Shown: positions 51,131-60,882, numbered from the stretch's first letter. The stretch: DNA of 64,000 bases from Stappia albiluteola (GCF_014050225.1 NZ_JACFXV010000034.1:62001-126000); one strand, 5' to 3'. Program-made: numbers and translations. The notes: generated from the sequence alone by a model not told the origin.

Positions 51131-51751
51131 ATGGAACGCCTCTTGGTGCTGGTGCGGCATGGCCAGAGCGACTGGAACCTGAAGAATCTCTTCACCGGCT
51201 GGAAAGATCCGGACCTGACCGAGCAGGGCGTGGCCGAGGCGGTGGAAGCGGGCAAGAAGCTGAAGGATCTCAAGCTTTCCTTCGATATCGCCTTCACGTC
51301 GGACCTGACGCGGGCGCAGCATACGCTGGCGCTGATCCTGGAGCAGCTTGGCCAGACGGGCCTTGAGACACTCAAGGATCAGGCGCTGAACGAACGCGAC
51401 TACGGCGACCTGACGGGCATGAACAAGGATGAGGCGCGCGAGAAGTTCGGCGAGGAGCAGGTGCATGTCTGGCGCCGCTCCTTCGACGTGCCGCCCCCGG
51501 GCGGCGAAAGCCTGAAGATGACGGCCGAGCGCGTTCTGCCCTACTACCATGCCGAAATCCTGCCGCGCGTTCTCGGCGGCGAACGCGTGATCGTGGCCGC
51601 GCACGGCAATTCGCTGCGTTCGCTCGTCATGGAACTGGAAGGGCTGACGCCCGAGCAGATCCTGAAGCGGGAACTGGCGACGGGCGCCCCGATCGTCTAC
51701 CGGCTGAAGGAAGACGGCTCGATCGACAGCGTGCAGGACCTGACCGACTGA
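51131..51751 (+). CDS. gpmA: 2,3-bisphosphoglycerate-dependent phosphoglycerate mutase
   Basis: GpmA interconverts 3- and 2-phosphoglycerate in glycolysis. From the ATG at 51131 it is 206 aa; MRTGRLIE upstream is not family-like. The phosphorylated His10 lies in [31 protein letters not shown] and [13 protein letters not shown] complete the active site. It is shorter than E. coli GpmA (250 aa), as usual in alphaproteobacteria. Two hairpins follow. Confidence 0.94.
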   Translation: MERLLVLVRHGQSDWNLKNLFTGWKDPDLTEQGVAEAVEAGKKLKDLKLSFDIAFTSDLTRAQHTLALILEQLGQTGLETLKDQALNERDYGDLTGMNKDEAREKFGEEQVHVWRRSFDVPPPGGESLKMTAERVLPYYHAEILPRVLGGERVIVAAHGNSLRSLVMELEGLTPEQILKRELATGAPIVYRLKEDGSIDSVQDLTD

Positions 51752-51806
51752 CTGCGGGAATCATTCCCGCAGTAGCGGAAAAGGCGGCCCGACGGCCGCC
51801 TTTTTC
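51751..51806 (+). terminator. Tandem hairpins after gpmA, second an intrinsic terminator
   Basis: ACTGCGGGAA (51751-51760) with TTCCCGCAGT (51764-51773) forms a perfect stem overlapping the stop codon. AAGGCGGCC (51781-51789) with GGCCGCCTT (51794-51802) runs into TTTT. The second also gives an A-run on the other side, so it may serve the convergent kinase gene too. Confidence 0.85.
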
Positions 51807-51815
51807 ATTTCACAC

Positions 51816-52817
51816 TCAGGAAACGAAACCTTCCTGCCTGGCGAGATCGGCCAGGTTCCTCTCGGGTCGGGCTCCCACATGGCCGATCACTTCCGCAGCA
51901 CACAGGCAGCCGAGTTCGGTCGAGGTGGTCAGGTCGAAATCGCGAGCCATGCCAAAGAGGAAGCCGGAGGCGAACAGGTCCCCCGCGCCGGTCAGGTCCA
52001 CGACTTCGATGTCCTTCCGGGCGGGCACATGCACCGTCTCCTCGCGCGAGATCGCCATGGCGCCCTCTCCACCGAGGGTCAGCGCGGTCAGGCGGCAATC
52101 CTCGCGCACGGCATCGATCGCCGTCTGGAGGTCGGAGGTCTCGTAGAGCGAGCGAAGCTCGTGTTCGTTGGCAAACAGCAGGTCGACGATGCCGTCGCGC
52201 ATCAGCGCCAGGAACTCCGGCCGGTAGCGATCGACGCAGAAGGCGTCCGACAGGGTGAGGCTGACACGCCGCCCGGCCGCATGCGCAATCTCGGCCGCCC
52301 GCAGGAAAGCCTGCTTCGCCGCCGGCGGATCCCAGAGATAGCCCTCCATATAGGTGACGGCCGCCGCGCGCACGGTATCGGGGTCGATGTCCTCCGGCGA
52401 CAGCTCGACGCAGGCGCCGAGATAGGTGTTCATCGTGCGCTCGCCGTCCGGCGTGATCAGGATCATTGAGCGAGCAGTAGGTGCGCGATTGGCGAGCGGT
52501 TGTGTTGCAAAATGTACCCCAACACCGCGCATGTCGTGCGCATAGCTCTGGCCGAGTTCGTCTTCCGCAACCTTGCCGACATAGGCTGGCTTGCCGCCGA
52601 GCGACGCGATACCTGCGGCGGTATTGCCGGCGCTGCCGCCCGAAATTCGCACCGTCTGTCCCATCTGGTCGTAGAGGCGAACGGCTTCGGCGGTGTCGAT
52701 CAGCCGCATGGCGCCTTTCACCAGGTTTTCCCGGCTCAGGAAGTCCTCCTCCACATGAGAAAAGACGTCGCAGATGGCGTTGCCGATGCAAAGCGCATCG
52801 AAGCGGGTGTCGGTCAT
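51816..52817 (-). CDS. PfkB-family carbohydrate/adenosine kinase
   Basis: The 333-aa ribokinase-fold protein has the two PfkB signatures: the glycine pair in RISGGSAGNTAAGIASLGG (about residues 57-75) and the catalytic VVDLTGAGDLFASGFLFG (about 273-290), with the anion-hole GAGD. Rhizobial homologues at this spot are annotated as adenosine kinase; the N terminus (DALCIGNAICDVFSHV) fits that subgroup. Substrate is not proven. It is the first of three minus-strand genes with pheA and kdsB, convergent to gpmA. Confidence 0.88.
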   Translation of the reverse strand: MTDTRFDALCIGNAICDVFSHVEEDFLSRENLVKGAMRLIDTAEAVRLYDQMGQTVRISGGSAGNTAAGIASLGGKPAYVGKVAEDELGQSYAHDMRGVGVHFATQPLANRAPTARSMILITPDGERTMNTYLGACVELSPEDIDPDTVRAAAVTYMEGYLWDPPAAKQAFLRAAEIAHAAGRRVSLTLSDAFCVDRYRPEFLALMRDGIVDLLFANEHELRSLYETSDLQTAIDAVREDCRLTALTLGGEGAMAISREETVHVPARKDIEVVDLTGAGDLFASGFLFGMARDFDLTTSTELGCLCAAEVIGHVGARPERNLADLARQEGFVS

Positions 52818-52844
52818 TGGATCGGATATCCTTGATGATTTGGG

Positions 52845-53735
52845 TCAGATTGCCGGAGTGGGACGCAGCGCGCGATTGGCCTCTGGCTCGCGGATCTTCT
52901 CGCGGAAGGGGCTGGCGCGGTAGATGCCCAAAATCTTCAGCTCGGCGGAGAAGAATTCGAGCTCTTCAAGCGCCAGCGCGACGGAGCGGTCGTCGGGATG
53001 GCCTTCCACATCCGCATAGAACATGGACGCGAAGAACTGGCCTTCCAGCTGGTAGGACTCAAGCTTCGTCATGTTGACGTTGTTGGTGGCGAAACCGCCG
53101 AGCGCCTTGTAGAGCGCGGCCGGCACATTGCGCACCCGGAAGACGAAAGTGGTGATCACCGGCTGGCCGTTATTGGCGGCCTTCAGGTCCTCGCGCGACA
53201 GGATGACGAAGCGGGTCGTGTTGTGCGCTTCGTCTTCCACGTCGCGCTTCAGGATATCGAGACCATAGATCTCAGCTGCGATTTCCGGCGCAAGGGCCGC
53301 CGCGCTCGGGTCGTTTCGCTCGGCAATCTGGCGTGCGGACCCCGCGGTATCGGCACCGATGACGGTCGAAAGGCCGAGTTCGCGGATCACCTTCCGGCAC
53401 TGACCAAGCGCCATGACATGGCTCTGCACCGTCTGGAGGCCTTCCAGCGTCGCCCCCTTCGGGGCGACCAGCTGGAAGCGGATCGGCAGGAAATACTCGC
53501 CGATGATGTGCAGCGAGGAATGCGGCAGCAGGTGGTGAATATCCGCTACACGCCCGGCGACCGAATTCTCGATCGGTATCATGGCCAGGTCCGCACGTCC
53601 GCTTTCCACCGCCTGGAAGCAGTCTTCGAAAGTCGGGCAGGGAACGGCCTGGTAGTCGGGATAGACATTGCGGCAAGCCATGTGGGAATTGGCGCCGATC
53701 TCACCCTGAAAGACGATTTTCTTCTGGTCGGACAT
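52845..53735 (-). CDS. pheA: Prephenate dehydratase
   Basis: Prephenate dehydratase makes phenylpyruvate for phenylalanine. The 296-aa monofunctional enzyme has FQGEIGANSHMAC, the catalytic HNTTRFVIL (TRF motif, about residues 171-179) and a C-terminal ACT regulatory domain (NVPAALYKALGGFATNNVNM, TKLESYQLEGQF). The ACT domain implies feedback control by phenylalanine. No chorismate mutase domain is fused. It lies 48 nt after kdsB on the same strand. Confidence 0.95.
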   Translation of the reverse strand: MSDQKKIVFQGEIGANSHMACRNVYPDYQAVPCPTFEDCFQAVESGRADLAMIPIENSVAGRVADIHHLLPHSSLHIIGEYFLPIRFQLVAPKGATLEGLQTVQSHVMALGQCRKVIRELGLSTVIGADTAGSARQIAERNDPSAAALAPEIAAEIYGLDILKRDVEDEAHNTTRFVILSREDLKAANNGQPVITTFVFRVRNVPAALYKALGGFATNNVNMTKLESYQLEGQFFASMFYADVEGHPDDRSVALALEELEFFSAELKILGIYRASPFREKIREPEANRALRPTPAI

Positions 53736-53783
53736 GCGGATGTTTTCTTTCTGAAGGCTGAGCTTCGCTGGTTGCGGCGATCT

Positions 53784-54521
53784 TTATCCGGCAGTTTCGA
53801 GTCTCGCTCGCAGCCGTTCCACATCCGCGGGCGTATTGATATCCATCGGCGCGCTGTCGACAAGGCTGACGTCGATGCGCATGCCGTCTTCCAGCGCCCG
53901 CAATTGCTCGAGTTTCTCGCGGATCTCCAGCGGGGACGGGGGCAGTGTAACGAAGCGCTCCAGGGCTGCACGCCGGTAGGCATAGACGCCGATATGCTGA
54001 TAGAGCGGTCCGTCGCCCGTCGGAGCGGTGGCGCGGGTGAAGTAGAGTGCACGATTGCGCCTACCGGAGAGGGGGGTCACCACGGCCTTTACGAAGCTTG
54101 GATCGCTCCGACCCTCCTCGGTGCGGATCTCGGTCATGATGGTGCCGATATCGACCGCCGGATCTGCAAGCGGTTCGAATGCGGCATTTACCGCATCCGG
54201 CTCGATCAGCGGTGTATCGCCCTGCAGGTTCAGGATGACGTCGAAACGACCGTCCGGGTCCACCAGCTTCATCGCTTCGAAAATGCGGTCGGAGCCGGAA
54301 TGGTGGTCTGGGCTCGTCATCACCGCCTTTCCGCCCGCAGCCTCGACCGCCTGCTTGATGCGTTCGTCGTCGCAGGCGACTACGGCCGGCCCGATTCCGG
54401 CAGCCTCGGCCTGCCGCAGAACGTGGACGATCATCGGTTTCCCGGCGATATCGATCAGCGGCTTGTCCGGGAGACGCGTGGCGGCCATGCGGGACGGAAT
54501 CAGGACGAGAGCCTCTTTCAA
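53784..54521 (-). CDS. kdsB: 3-deoxy-manno-octulosonate cytidylyltransferase
   Basis: KdsB activates Kdo as CMP-Kdo for lipopolysaccharide core synthesis. The 245-aa enzyme begins EALVLIPSRMAATRLPDKPL and has VILNLQGDTPLIEPDA and HIGVYAYRRAALERF, all conserved. Full length. It is divergent from the cytochrome gene across 196 nt and upstream of pheA; the kdsB-pheA-cycM grouping is seen in other rhizobia (recollection). Confidence 0.96.
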   Translation of the reverse strand: MKEALVLIPSRMAATRLPDKPLIDIAGKPMIVHVLRQAEAAGIGPAVVACDDERIKQAVEAAGGKAVMTSPDHHSGSDRIFEAMKLVDPDGRFDVILNLQGDTPLIEPDAVNAAFEPLADPAVDIGTIMTEIRTEEGRSDPSFVKAVVTPLSGRRNRALYFTRATAPTGDGPLYQHIGVYAYRRAALERFVTLPPSPLEIREKLEQLRALEDGMRIDVSLVDSAPMDINTPADVERLRARLETAG

Positions 54522-54717
54522 GGGGTGCTCCGGGTGCTTTTTTCGAAAATGGACGCCTGTAGGGCGAAATGTCTCACGGATTGCCCTTTTATACCTATGG
54601 ACACGGGCGTCAAAAAATTTGTAGGTTCCGGCAAATTTTCGGCTGCGCGGCTGCGGTAGGGTTCCGCGGGCGCGTTTGCCGTGCGTGCATGGTCATATAT
54701 AGCTGGAGCCTGACAGG

Positions 54718-55275
54718 ATGGATTCCTTCGAGCTGAACAAGATCGCCGGCGCGGTTTTGCTCGCCCTTCTCGTCGCAATGGGGTTGGGCATCGTATCGGA
54801 TGTCATTTTCGAGCCCCACCGTCCCGAAAAGCCCGGCTTTGAAATCGCCGTCGCTACGGATGAGGGTGGCGCAACCGAAGTTTCCGAAGGCGGAAAGGAA
54901 GAGATCGTTCCGATCGGTACGCGCCTCGTCGAAGCGAGTGTGGAATCCGGCGAAAAGAGCGTTAAGAAGTGCGCCGCCTGCCACAATTTCGAGAAGGGTG
55001 GCGCCAACAAGGTCGGGCCGGGTCTCTGGGATGTTGTTGGCCGCAAGCCCGGCAGCCACGAAGGTTTCGGCTACTCTTCCGCTATGACTGCCTTTGGCGA
55101 GCAGACCGATAGCTGGACCTACGAGGAACTCGACCAGTTTCTCGCCAACCCCAAGAACCTCGTTTCCGGCACGTCGATGTCCTTCGCAGGCCTGAAGAAG
55201 CCGGAAGAGCGCGCCGACGTGATCGCCTATCTGCGCAGCCTGTCGGATAACCCGGAGCCGTTGCCGGCAGAGTAA
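54718..55275 (+). CDS. cycM: Membrane-anchored c-type cytochrome (CycM type)
   Basis: The 185-aa protein has an uncleaved N-terminal anchor (KIAGAVLLALLVAMGLGIV, residues 7-25), a flexible acidic linker and a class I cytochrome c domain. Heme attaches at Cys85-Ala-Ala-Cys-His89, and the sixth ligand is the methionine in GTSMSFAG near residue 155. CycM carries electrons from the bc1 complex to the aa3 oxidase in rhizobia. A long terminator hairpin follows. Confidence 0.93.
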   Translation: MDSFELNKIAGAVLLALLVAMGLGIVSDVIFEPHRPEKPGFEIAVATDEGGATEVSEGGKEEIVPIGTRLVEASVESGEKSVKKCAACHNFEKGGANKVGPGLWDVVGRKPGSHEGFGYSSAMTAFGEQTDSWTYEELDQFLANPKNLVSGTSMSFAGLKKPEERADVIAYLRSLSDNPEPLPAE

Positions 55276-55340
55276 GCCGTTACAGCGGGTCCTGGACGCG
55301 AGCTTCCCGATTGAGCTCGCCCATCGATCTCAATACGATC

Positions 55341-55379
55341 AAAAGCGGGAGTGAGCCCCAGGCTCCTCCCGCTTTTTTA
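55341..55379 (+). terminator. Intrinsic terminator after cycM
   Basis: AAAAGCGGGAG (55341-55351) pairs with CTCCCGCTTTT (from about 55366), with a nested GAGCC/GGCTC, followed by TTTTTTATTTT. It lies about 65 nt after the cycM stop. Confidence 0.92.
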
Positions 55380-55485
55380 TTTTCCGCCTTATTGTTCTAC
55401 TAAAATCTCTTTTAAGGGAATTATTCATTCAAAAATGGAATTATCCTGTCGATACGAAGTCAAATGATTCGAGGTCAGCGTTAAA

Positions 55486-56913
55486 GTGACTTTATTGGAT
55501 AAAGGCACCGATGACATGACGAAGGGGACTTCCTCCATATTTTCGTATGCGCCCAATAAGGTGGGCTTCGCCCCTGCGATCTTGCTTGCATTGATACTTT
55601 TTACAGCTGGATCTTGCCTTACGGAATATGTCGCCTCGATCCTTGGTGAAAATGCCAGGGAGCGCGCGGAAGCCGAAGCCCTTGCCCGTCTGTCCGAGGT
55701 ACGCGTGAAGCTTGAGGGGGAAGTCAACGCGACGCTGCATGTCGCGCATGGGCTGGTCAGTTATGTCGCGACGCGCCCCGACCTTTCCGAATCCGAGTTC
55801 CAGCGCTTTGCGGCGGAAACGGTGGCTATCGCCCGCAACGTCCGCAACGTGGCGCTCGCGCCCGACAACGTTATTCGTTTCGTGCATCCTCTTGCCGGCA
55901 ACGAAGCAGTGGTCGGTCTGGACTACAGGGCCAACCCCGTGCAATGGCCGAGCGTGGAGCGGGCGATAAAAGAAAGGGCGACGGTCGTTGCCGGACCCGT
56001 AGATCTCGTGCAGGGCGGCCAGGCGCTGATTGCCCGCACCCCGATCTTCGTCGCGGCGCCCGAGGCCGGCCCTCAGGCCGAAAGGCGGTTCTGGGGAATG
56101 GCGGGGGTCGTCGTCGATATCGCCGGCCTTTTCGCCGATGCGGGGATCGAGCCGCAGAATGCCGGTTACGAATTCGCGGTCAGGGGAGCTGACGGTTCCG
56201 GAGCCGATGGAGATATCATCATGGGCGACGGGACGCTCTTCCAGCGAGACGCCATCACCCTTCCGGTCATCCTTCCGTCCGGAAGCTGGCAGATCGCCGG
56301 GCTTCCGGTTGGTGGCTGGAAAGTCGATCCGTTTGCCATCCGTCTGGCTCGGGTCATCGGCTATGGGGTTAGTGCGGTATTGGCGGTATTGGCCTTTCTA
56401 CTTGCGATTTCTCACCAAAAGGCGCGCGCAATGGCGCTGCACGACGCTTTGACGGGATTGCCGAACCGGCGTTTGCTTGAGGACCGTCTGCTGCAACTTG
56501 CCGCGCTGTCCGACCGCACGGGCTTCGATTTTCAGGTCTATTTCGTCGACCTGAACGGCTTCAAGCCGATCAATGATGTCTATGGCCATGCAGTGGGCGA
56601 TGCACTCCTGAAGGAGGTGGGGCGTCGCCTCAAGGACGAAACCCGCAAGACCGATACGGTCGCGCGGGTTGGCGGCGATGAATTCGTGGTGCTGATGCCG
56701 GGTGTGGCGGCGGGCCCGGTTGCCGTCGGCATCGCCGATCGCTTCCGCAACCGGGTCAGCGAGCCGGTCATCATCGGGGACAAGCCGATCGCGATTCAGG
56801 CAAGTGTCGGCTGGGCCTCCTATCCCTCGGATGCGGAAACGGTGGATGACCTGATGGTGCTTGCCGACAAGCGCATGTATCGTGCGAAAAACAATTTTGC
56901 CGTGCAGATGTGA
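55486..56913 (+). CDS. Diguanylate cyclase with extracytoplasmic CHASE-like sensor
   Basis: The 475-aa protein has an N-terminal membrane helix (APAILLALILFTAGSCL, about 29-45) and a periplasmic region of about 230 aa resembling CHASE. A second helix follows (VIGYGVSAVLAVLAFLLAI), then a cytosolic GGDEF domain beginning ALHDALTGLPNRRLLEDRL. The active site is an intact GGDEF near 396, with the inhibitory I-site RKTD five residues before it, so it should synthesise c-di-GMP with product feedback. There is no EAL domain. The start is GTG at 55486 (GAGGT upstream); ATG at 55516 is an alternative. Twin GGAATTAT repeats lie at 55417 and 55437. Confidence 0.9.
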   Translation: MTLLDKGTDDMTKGTSSIFSYAPNKVGFAPAILLALILFTAGSCLTEYVASILGENARERAEAEALARLSEVRVKLEGEVNATLHVAHGLVSYVATRPDLSESEFQRFAAETVAIARNVRNVALAPDNVIRFVHPLAGNEAVVGLDYRANPVQWPSVERAIKERATVVAGPVDLVQGGQALIARTPIFVAAPEAGPQAERRFWGMAGVVVDIAGLFADAGIEPQNAGYEFAVRGADGSGADGDIIMGDGTLFQRDAITLPVILPSGSWQIAGLPVGGWKVDPFAIRLARVIGYGVSAVLAVLAFLLAISHQKARAMALHDALTGLPNRRLLEDRLLQLAALSDRTGFDFQVYFVDLNGFKPINDVYGHAVGDALLKEVGRRLKDETRKTDTVARVGGDEFVVLMPGVAAGPVAVGIADRFRNRVSEPVIIGDKPIAIQASVGWASYPSDAETVDDLMVLADKRMYRAKNNFAVQM

Positions 56914-57091
56914 GAGTTTCCCTCCGCTCCTGCAGGGCTTCGGAATCGTGATTAAACTTTTGTCATAAAGCGTTTCGCAGGTGTCGAAGCGCAGCGCGAG
57001 CCCCTAATATATCCTGCAAAATGATATGAGCCGGCATCAGCGGCAGGTGCCGCCGGTCGGGCAGGAATTGAGCAGGGGATCGAAGACCATC

Positions 57092-58975
57092 ATGCGGGCA
57101 TTAGCGAATATCCGGCGAAAGCCGACTGCAAGGACAGCTCTCTTCGCCCTGCTTGCTTCGCTGGTCGCCATCGCCGCTCACCCGGCTACGGCCGAGGAAC
57201 CGGAATGGCATCATGCGTCCGCATTGACGGGCGATTCGAAGTATCCCGCCGACTTCAAGCATTTCGACTATGTCAATCCGGCTGCGCCGAAGGGTGGCAT
57301 CGTCCGTCTAGCCGATTCCAGCGGCTTCGACAGCTTCAATCCGATCCTGCCGAGGGGCAATGTCGCGATCGGGCTTGGGCTTCTCTATGATTCGCTGACG
57401 GAATCTTCGCTCGACGAACTCAACATCAGCGCGAGTTACGGCCTGATCGCAGAGGCGGTTCGGTATCCGGATGATTATTCCTGGGTCGAATACCGGATCG
57501 ATCCGAAGGCCAAATGGCATGACGGCGTTCCGATCACGGTCGAGGACGTGATCTGGAGCTTCGAGAAGGTGAAGGAGCTCAACCCGAGCCAATCCTTCTA
57601 CTATCGGCATGTCGCAAAGGCAGAAGATGCCGGCGACGGCGTGGTCCGCTTCACCTTCGACGCTTCCGGAAATCGCGAATTGCCGCATATCGTCGGCCAG
57701 CTCCTGATCCTGCCGAAGCACTGGTGGGAGGGCGTCGACGCCAACGGCAAGCAACGCAGCATCGAGAACGGCACGCTGGAGCCGCCGCTCGGCTCGGGCC
57801 CCTATCGCATCGCCGATTTCGAGCCGGGCCGTTACATCGTCTATGAGCGCGTGCCCGGCTACTGGGCGGAGGATCATCCGGCTCGCGTCGGCACCAACAA
57901 TTTCGACCGGGTGCGTTACGACACCTTCCGTGACACGACCGTGCTGCTGGAAGCCTTCAAGGGCGACCAATACGATTTCCGCGCGGAAAACAGCGCCAAG
58001 AACTGGGCGACGGGTTACGATTTTCCGGCCGTAAAGGACGGGAGGGTCATTCTCGAGACCTTCCCCGACCGGGCCAGCGGCGTGATGCAGGCTTTCGTGC
58101 CGAACCTGCGGCGGGAGAAGTTCTCCGACGAGCGGGTGCGCCGGGCGCTCAATCTCGCCTATGACTTCGAGACGGCCAACAAGACGACCTTCTTCGGGCA
58201 GTACAAGCGCGTGCCCTCCTATTTCGCCGGAACGGAGCTTGCGTCTTCAGGCCTGCCGGAGGGCAAGGAACTGGAAATCCTGGAAAGCGTGCGCGATCTC
58301 GTGCCGCCGGAGGTCTTCACCTCGCCCTACGAAAACCCGGTCAACGGCGATCCGCAAAAGCTAAGGGAAAACCTGCGCACCGCGCTCAACCTGCTGAACG
58401 AGGCCGGCTACGAGCTGCGCGGCAACGCGCTCGTCAACAAGGCGACGGGTGAGCCCTTCACGATCGAGTTTCTCGCCAACGATCCGAATTCGGAACGGCT
58501 GATCCTCCCCTATGCCCGCAACCTGCAGCGGCTCGGCATCAAGCTCAATTTGCGGGTGATCGACACGCCGCAATATATCAACCGCATCCGCGACCGCGAT
58601 TTCGACATGATCACCGCCGTTTGGGGACAGTCGCTGTCGCCCGGCAACGAACAACTCGATTTCTGGGGATCGGATGCGGCGGACCGGCAGCAGTCGCGCA
58701 ACTATGCCGGCATCAAGGACAAGGGCGTCGATGCGCTGATCCAGAAGGTGATCTTCGCGAAGGATCGCGAGGAACTGGTTGCGGCCACGCGCGCGCTCGA
58801 CCGCGTGCTGCTTGCCCATAATTTCGTCGTACCGCAGTTCTATCTGGACCTCGACCGCACGGCGCGCTGGGACCGGTTCGGCCACCCGGAGAACCTGCCG
58901 GAATATTCGCACGGCTTCCCCACCATCTGGTGGTGGGATGCCGAAAAGGCGAAGCGGGTTGGAGGCAAGTCATGA
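57092..58975 (+). CDS. yejA: Peptide ABC transporter substrate-binding protein (YejA, Sec type)
   Basis: A 627-aa SBP_bac_5 protein. The ATG at 57092 yields a clean Sec signal peptide (FALLASLVAIAAHPATAEEP); the longer frame from 57026 would bury it. Family landmarks are DFKHFDYVNPAAPKGGIVRL, VEYRIDPKAKWHDGVPITVE and the C-terminal EYSHGFPTIWWWD. YejA binds oligopeptides in the periplasm; in S. meliloti and other bacteria the YejABEF system affects uptake of antimicrobial peptides. Its stop overlaps the next gene start (ATGA). Confidence 0.92.
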   Translation: MRALANIRRKPTARTALFALLASLVAIAAHPATAEEPEWHHASALTGDSKYPADFKHFDYVNPAAPKGGIVRLADSSGFDSFNPILPRGNVAIGLGLLYDSLTESSLDELNISASYGLIAEAVRYPDDYSWVEYRIDPKAKWHDGVPITVEDVIWSFEKVKELNPSQSFYYRHVAKAEDAGDGVVRFTFDASGNRELPHIVGQLLILPKHWWEGVDANGKQRSIENGTLEPPLGSGPYRIADFEPGRYIVYERVPGYWAEDHPARVGTNNFDRVRYDTFRDTTVLLEAFKGDQYDFRAENSAKNWATGYDFPAVKDGRVILETFPDRASGVMQAFVPNLRREKFSDERVRRALNLAYDFETANKTTFFGQYKRVPSYFAGTELASSGLPEGKELEILESVRDLVPPEVFTSPYENPVNGDPQKLRENLRTALNLLNEAGYELRGNALVNKATGEPFTIEFLANDPNSERLILPYARNLQRLGIKLNLRVIDTPQYINRIRDRDFDMITAVWGQSLSPGNEQLDFWGSDAADRQQSRNYAGIKDKGVDALIQKVIFAKDREELVAATRALDRVLLAHNFVVPQFYLDLDRTARWDRFGHPENLPEYSHGFPTIWWWDAEKAKRVGGKS

Positions 58976-60846
58976 CGCATGGAATGGCGCCCAGCCGGCG
59001 CACCGTGCTGAAGCTTTCGGCTGCTGCTGCGATGGCGGCGTGCCTGCCTTCGGTCCGCGTCCTTGCCGAAGGCGAGCGTCGTCACGGACTGTCGGTTTTT
59101 GGCGATCTCAGATACGGTCCCGAATTTTCCGCCTTCGACTATGTCAACGCGGATGCGCCGAAGGGTGGGCGGATCGTCTTCACCGCGCCTTCCTGGGCCT
59201 ACAATCAGAACCCGCAGACGTTCAATTCCTTCAACAGCTTCATCCTGAAGGGCGATGCGCCGCCGCGGATGGAGCTTTGCTTCGACACGCTGATGGTACG
59301 CGCGCTCGACGAGCCGGATGCCATGTACGGATTGGTCGCCGAAAGCGTCGAGATCCTCGATGGCGGCAACACCTATGTCTTCCATCTGCGGGGGGAAGCG
59401 CGGTTCCACGACGGTTCGCCGCTGACGGCGGAGGATGTCGCCTTTTCCTTGATGACGCTGAAGGAGATGGGGCATCCGCAGATCCAGCAGACGATTGCCG
59501 AACTCGCTTCCGCGGAAGCGCCCGATCCTTCGCGAGTGGTCGTGCGGTTTTCCGGCAAGCAGTCGCGCCAGCTGCCGCTGATCGTGGCGGCGCTGCCGAT
59601 CCTCTCCAAGTCCTACTACACGACCTATGATTTCGCGCAGTCGACCCTGACACCGCCGCTTTCCTCCGGACCCTATCGCGTCGGCAAGTACGAGGTCGGC
59701 CGGTATGTCGAATATGTAAGGGTGGAGGACTGGTGGGGCAAAGACCTGCCGGTGGCCAGGGGACAGTCCAATTTCGACGTCATCCGGCTGGAATTCTTCC
59801 GCGATTCCCAGGTCGCGTTCGAGGCCTTCAAGAAGGGTGCGATCACCTTCCAGGAGGAATTCTCCTCCAAGCGCTGGGCGACGGAGTATACGTTCCCGGC
59901 GCTTGACGAGAAACGCGTGATCCGCACGGAGTTTCCCGACAATAGGCCGTCGGGCGCACAGGGCTGGTTCTTCAATACGAGGCGGGACAAGTTTTCCGAT
60001 CCGAGGGTGCGGCAGGCACTGGGTCTTGCCTTCGATTTCGAATGGTCGAATGCTAGTCTGTTCTACGGTCTCTACACGCGCACGAATTCCTTTTTCGAGA
60101 ATTCGGCGATGATGGCGATGGGAGAGCCGGATGCCGCCGAGTTAGCGCTGCTGGAGCCCTATCGCGACAACCTGCTGCCTGACGTTTTCGGCCCTGCGAT
60201 CATGGCGCCGACATCCGACGGCTCAGGCCAGGACCGGACGCTGCTGCGCAAGGCCAACCAACTGCTGATGGAGGCCGGCTGTACGCGGGACGGCAACATT
60301 TTGCGGCTGCCGGACGGCAAGGCCTTCGAGATCGAGTTCCTGTCCAACTCGCCCGCCTTCGAGCGGATAACGCTGCCCTATATCAGGAATCTCGAACGAC
60401 TCGGCATCAAGGCGAGTTTCCGCCTGGTCGACCCGTCCCAGTTCCAGTCGCGACTGAACGATTTCGACTTCGATATCTGCGGCAGGCGCTATGCGCTGGA
60501 AGCGACGCTGGGCGAATCGATTCGCCAGTTCTGGGGATCGAAGTCGGCTGCCACGCCGGGCAGCTCGAATCTGGCCGGTATCAGCCATCCGGCGATTGAC
60601 GCCTTGATCGAGAAGGCGATTTTCGCGCCGACCCGGGAGGATATGACGGTTGCGGCCCGGGCCCTCGACCGATGCCTGCGCGCGGGCTACTACTGGGTGC
60701 CGCAATGGTACAAGCCGGTGCATACGGTCGCGATGTGGGATGTGTTCGGCATGCCGGCCGAGCCTCCGGCATATGAGTTCCCGGTCGAGACGACGTGGTG
60801 GTTCGACGAGGCCAAAGCGGCCGTCATCGGCAAGAGCGGCGGCTGA
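58972..60846 (+). CDS. yejA: Second YejA-like peptide-binding protein (Tat-type signal)
   Basis: A 624-aa paralogue of the preceding gene. The ATG at 58972 follows GGAGG and overlaps the upstream stop. Its N terminus, PSRRTVLKLSAAAAMAACLP, carries a twin-arginine motif unlike the Sec signal of the first copy. It shares EFSAFDYVNADAPKGGRIVF and ARFHDGSPLTAEDVAFS with that gene. Tandem yejA copies upstream of yejB are usual in rhizobia. The different export route suggests the two proteins fold differently or bind different peptides. Confidence 0.9.
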   Translation: MTHGMAPSRRTVLKLSAAAAMAACLPSVRVLAEGERRHGLSVFGDLRYGPEFSAFDYVNADAPKGGRIVFTAPSWAYNQNPQTFNSFNSFILKGDAPPRMELCFDTLMVRALDEPDAMYGLVAESVEILDGGNTYVFHLRGEARFHDGSPLTAEDVAFSLMTLKEMGHPQIQQTIAELASAEAPDPSRVVVRFSGKQSRQLPLIVAALPILSKSYYTTYDFAQSTLTPPLSSGPYRVGKYEVGRYVEYVRVEDWWGKDLPVARGQSNFDVIRLEFFRDSQVAFEAFKKGAITFQEEFSSKRWATEYTFPALDEKRVIRTEFPDNRPSGAQGWFFNTRRDKFSDPRVRQALGLAFDFEWSNASLFYGLYTRTNSFFENSAMMAMGEPDAAELALLEPYRDNLLPDVFGPAIMAPTSDGSGQDRTLLRKANQLLMEAGCTRDGNILRLPDGKAFEIEFLSNSPAFERITLPYIRNLERLGIKASFRLVDPSQFQSRLNDFDFDICGRRYALEATLGESIRQFWGSKSAATPGSSNLAGISHPAIDALIEKAIFAPTREDMTVAARALDRCLRAGYYWVPQWYKPVHTVAMWDVFGMPAEPPAYEFPVETTWWFDEAKAAVIGKSGG

Positions 60847-60882
60847 GGCCGTCGCTAGCGAAGACATAGGTAAGACGACACG

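Noticed and set aside
55481-55495. CtrA-like site TTAA-N7-TTAT at the start of the diguanylate cyclase
   Set aside because: One mismatch in the second half-site and it overlaps the probable start codon; too weak to claim.
56940-57025. PhoB-box half-site (TTTGTCAT) before yejA
   Set aside because: Only a single half-site is present; no second direct repeat at the required spacing.
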